Shown here: in pieces, positions 63,195 through 64,000 of the stretch
How positions within the stretch are numbered: position 1 is the first letter of the stretch
How the letters are laid out: every line of letters begins with the position of its first letter
Assembly: GCA_028819255.1 (NCBI GenBank)
Contig: JAPPMB010000047.1
Location: 71,039 to 135,038, forward strand
DNA: 64,000 nucleotides
Source: Bryobacterales bacterium
GTDB taxonomy: Bacteria; Acidobacteriota; Terriglobia; Bryobacterales; UBA6623
Reading direction: 5' to 3'
Translations under genes and position numbers: made by a program
Notes under the pieces: generated by a model
What the model was told of the DNA's origin: nothing
The model's input: only the letters and a program-made list of their open reading frames with translations
The model's database searches: none

Positions 63195-64000
63195 GTGTTG
63201 AAGGTCAGGAATACTCGCCTCCTGTCGTGCCTCGCCGCTCTCGCCGTCCTCGCCCTTCCCGCGGCACGCGGCCAACCCGTCGAGGAGCGCTATCGGAATC
63301 CTGCGAACTGGCTGAGCTACGACCGGGACAACACCGGTCGCAGGTTCTCGGAGCTGGAGCAGATCGATCGCCACAATGTCGGGCGCCTGGTTCCGAAATG
63401 GATGTTCCAGTACAGCCCGCAGCAGACGAGAAGCGAGGCAACGCCGCTGGTCAGGGACGGCATCATGTACCTCACGGCCGGGGGCATGCGGGCATACGCC
63501 ATCGACGCAGTCACGGGCCGGTCGATCTGGCGCTTCGACTATCCGTTCGAGCGGGGCAGCGAGGGACAGAATCCGAACTCGAGCAGGGGCTTCGGGCTTT
63601 CGGGAAACCGCCTCTACCTTCCGGCCCCGGACTGCCACCTGGTCTCGCTGGACAGCCGCAATGGCGCAATGCTGTGGCGGTCTGCGGTCACCGCGGACCA
63701 GCCCTGCTTCGGATCGACCGGTGCTCCGATCGTCGCGAAGAACCGCGTGCTGATCGGCATTCGGGGCGGAGACACCGGTCGAGTGCGCGGATACCTGGAC
63801 GCCTTCAACGCCGAGACAGGCGTCCGGGAGTGGCGTTTCTACACCGTACCCGCTCCGGGCGAGCCCGGGTCGGAGACCTGGCCGGACAACGACTCCTGGA
63901 AGGTCGGCGGCGGAACGGCGTGGACGGCCGGCACCTACGACCCAGAGCTCGACCTGCTCTACTGGCCGACGGGCAATCCCGGCCCGAAGGACTTCGACGG
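63195..64000 (+). CDS. PQQ-dependent dehydrogenase, 3' end outside window
   Basis: From GTG 63195 (MLKVRNTRLLSCLAALAVLA, a signal peptide) the frame is open to the window end, about 268 codons. The mature part begins ANWLSYDRDNTGRRFSELEQID, the classic N-terminal blade of quinoprotein methanol/ethanol dehydrogenases, followed by GGMRAYAIDAVTGRSIWRF, GTGAPIV-like STGAPIV and RGYLDAFNAETGVREWRF. These enzymes oxidise alcohols or sugars in the periplasm with PQQ and pass electrons to a cytochrome c, here likely the upstream gene. No C-terminal cytochrome domain can be judged because the gene is cut off. Confidence 0.85.
   Translation, partial: MLKVRNTRLLSCLAALAVLALPAARGQPVEERYRNPANWLSYDRDNTGRRFSELEQIDRHNVGRLVPKWMFQYSPQQTRSEATPLVRDGIMYLTAGGMRAYAIDAVTGRSIWRFDYPFERGSEGQNPNSSRGFGLSGNRLYLPAPDCHLVSLDSRNGAMLWRSAVTADQPCFGSTGAPIVAKNRVLIGIRGGDTGRVRGYLDAFNAETGVREWRFYTVPAPGEPGSETWPDNDSWKVGGGTAWTAGTYDPELDLLYWPTGNPGPKDFD

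Overview
The window is high-GC, densely coding DNA from a Gram-negative-type bacterium: it shows lipoprotein and Tat-like export signals, an RND efflux system, a predicted outer-membrane barrel (DUF5916-like) and a periplasmic c-type cytochrome/quinoprotein pair. The mix of many S1 sulfatases, DUF5916, PQQ-like propeller proteins, paired CaiB/BaiF CoA-transferases and a one-chain acyl-CoA carboxylase suggests an Acidobacteriota/Gemmatimonadota-like or marine/host-associated heterotroph. No marker in view fixes the phylum, so that assignment is weak.

Layout. 0-4.6 kb: partial HAD phosphatase, a MaoC hydratase overlapping a PQQ-like propeller gene, and sulfatase 1. 4.9-6.4 kb: a DUF1703 (AAA-like + PD-(D/E)XK) gene with an in-frame TGA. 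6.7-13.4 kb: rplU-rpmA with a clear promoter, a divergent pair of glycosyltransferases, a membrane MutS-like ATPase and an SRAP gene. 13.6-21.5 kb: RND adaptor plus two RND pumps. 21.5-32.1 kb: sulfatases 2-4, PPK2, a methyltransferase, DUF5916 and a hydratase. 32.5-33.2 kb: intact MNT/HEPN module. 33.4-37.5 kb: minus-strand cluster of cp-ATP-grasp, alpha-E, Anbu-type proteasome homologue and transglutaminase. 38.3-39.9 kb: second, broken DUF1703 gene. 40.2-43.1 kb: Gfo/Idh/MocA oxidoreductase and sulfatase 5. 44-45.3 kb: second MNT/HEPN module whose MNT gene is split by a MITE-like insertion. 45.9-50.4 kb: sulfatases 6-8 in tandem. 50.4-54.8 kb: minus-strand decaying accessory region (broken AlbA/ATPase gene, TPR gene, AbrB antitoxin with a double-stop Doc toxin). 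55-60.8 kb: acyl-CoA carboxylase and two CoA-transferases with 4-bp overlaps, divergent from an MFS transporter. 62.3-64 kb: dihaem cytochrome c and a PQQ-dependent dehydrogenase running off the edge.

Two themes stand out. First, eight distinct sulfatases, exported where a signal is visible, point to desulfation of sulfated polysaccharides or glycans; the MFS permease, CoA-transferases, MaoC hydratase, FAH-family hydratase and carboxylase may feed small acids into CoA metabolism (inference). Second, several defence or toxin-antitoxin-type genes are disrupted by stops, frameshifts or an insertion, while housekeeping genes are intact. I saw no rRNA, tRNA, CRISPR array, transposase or replication origin.
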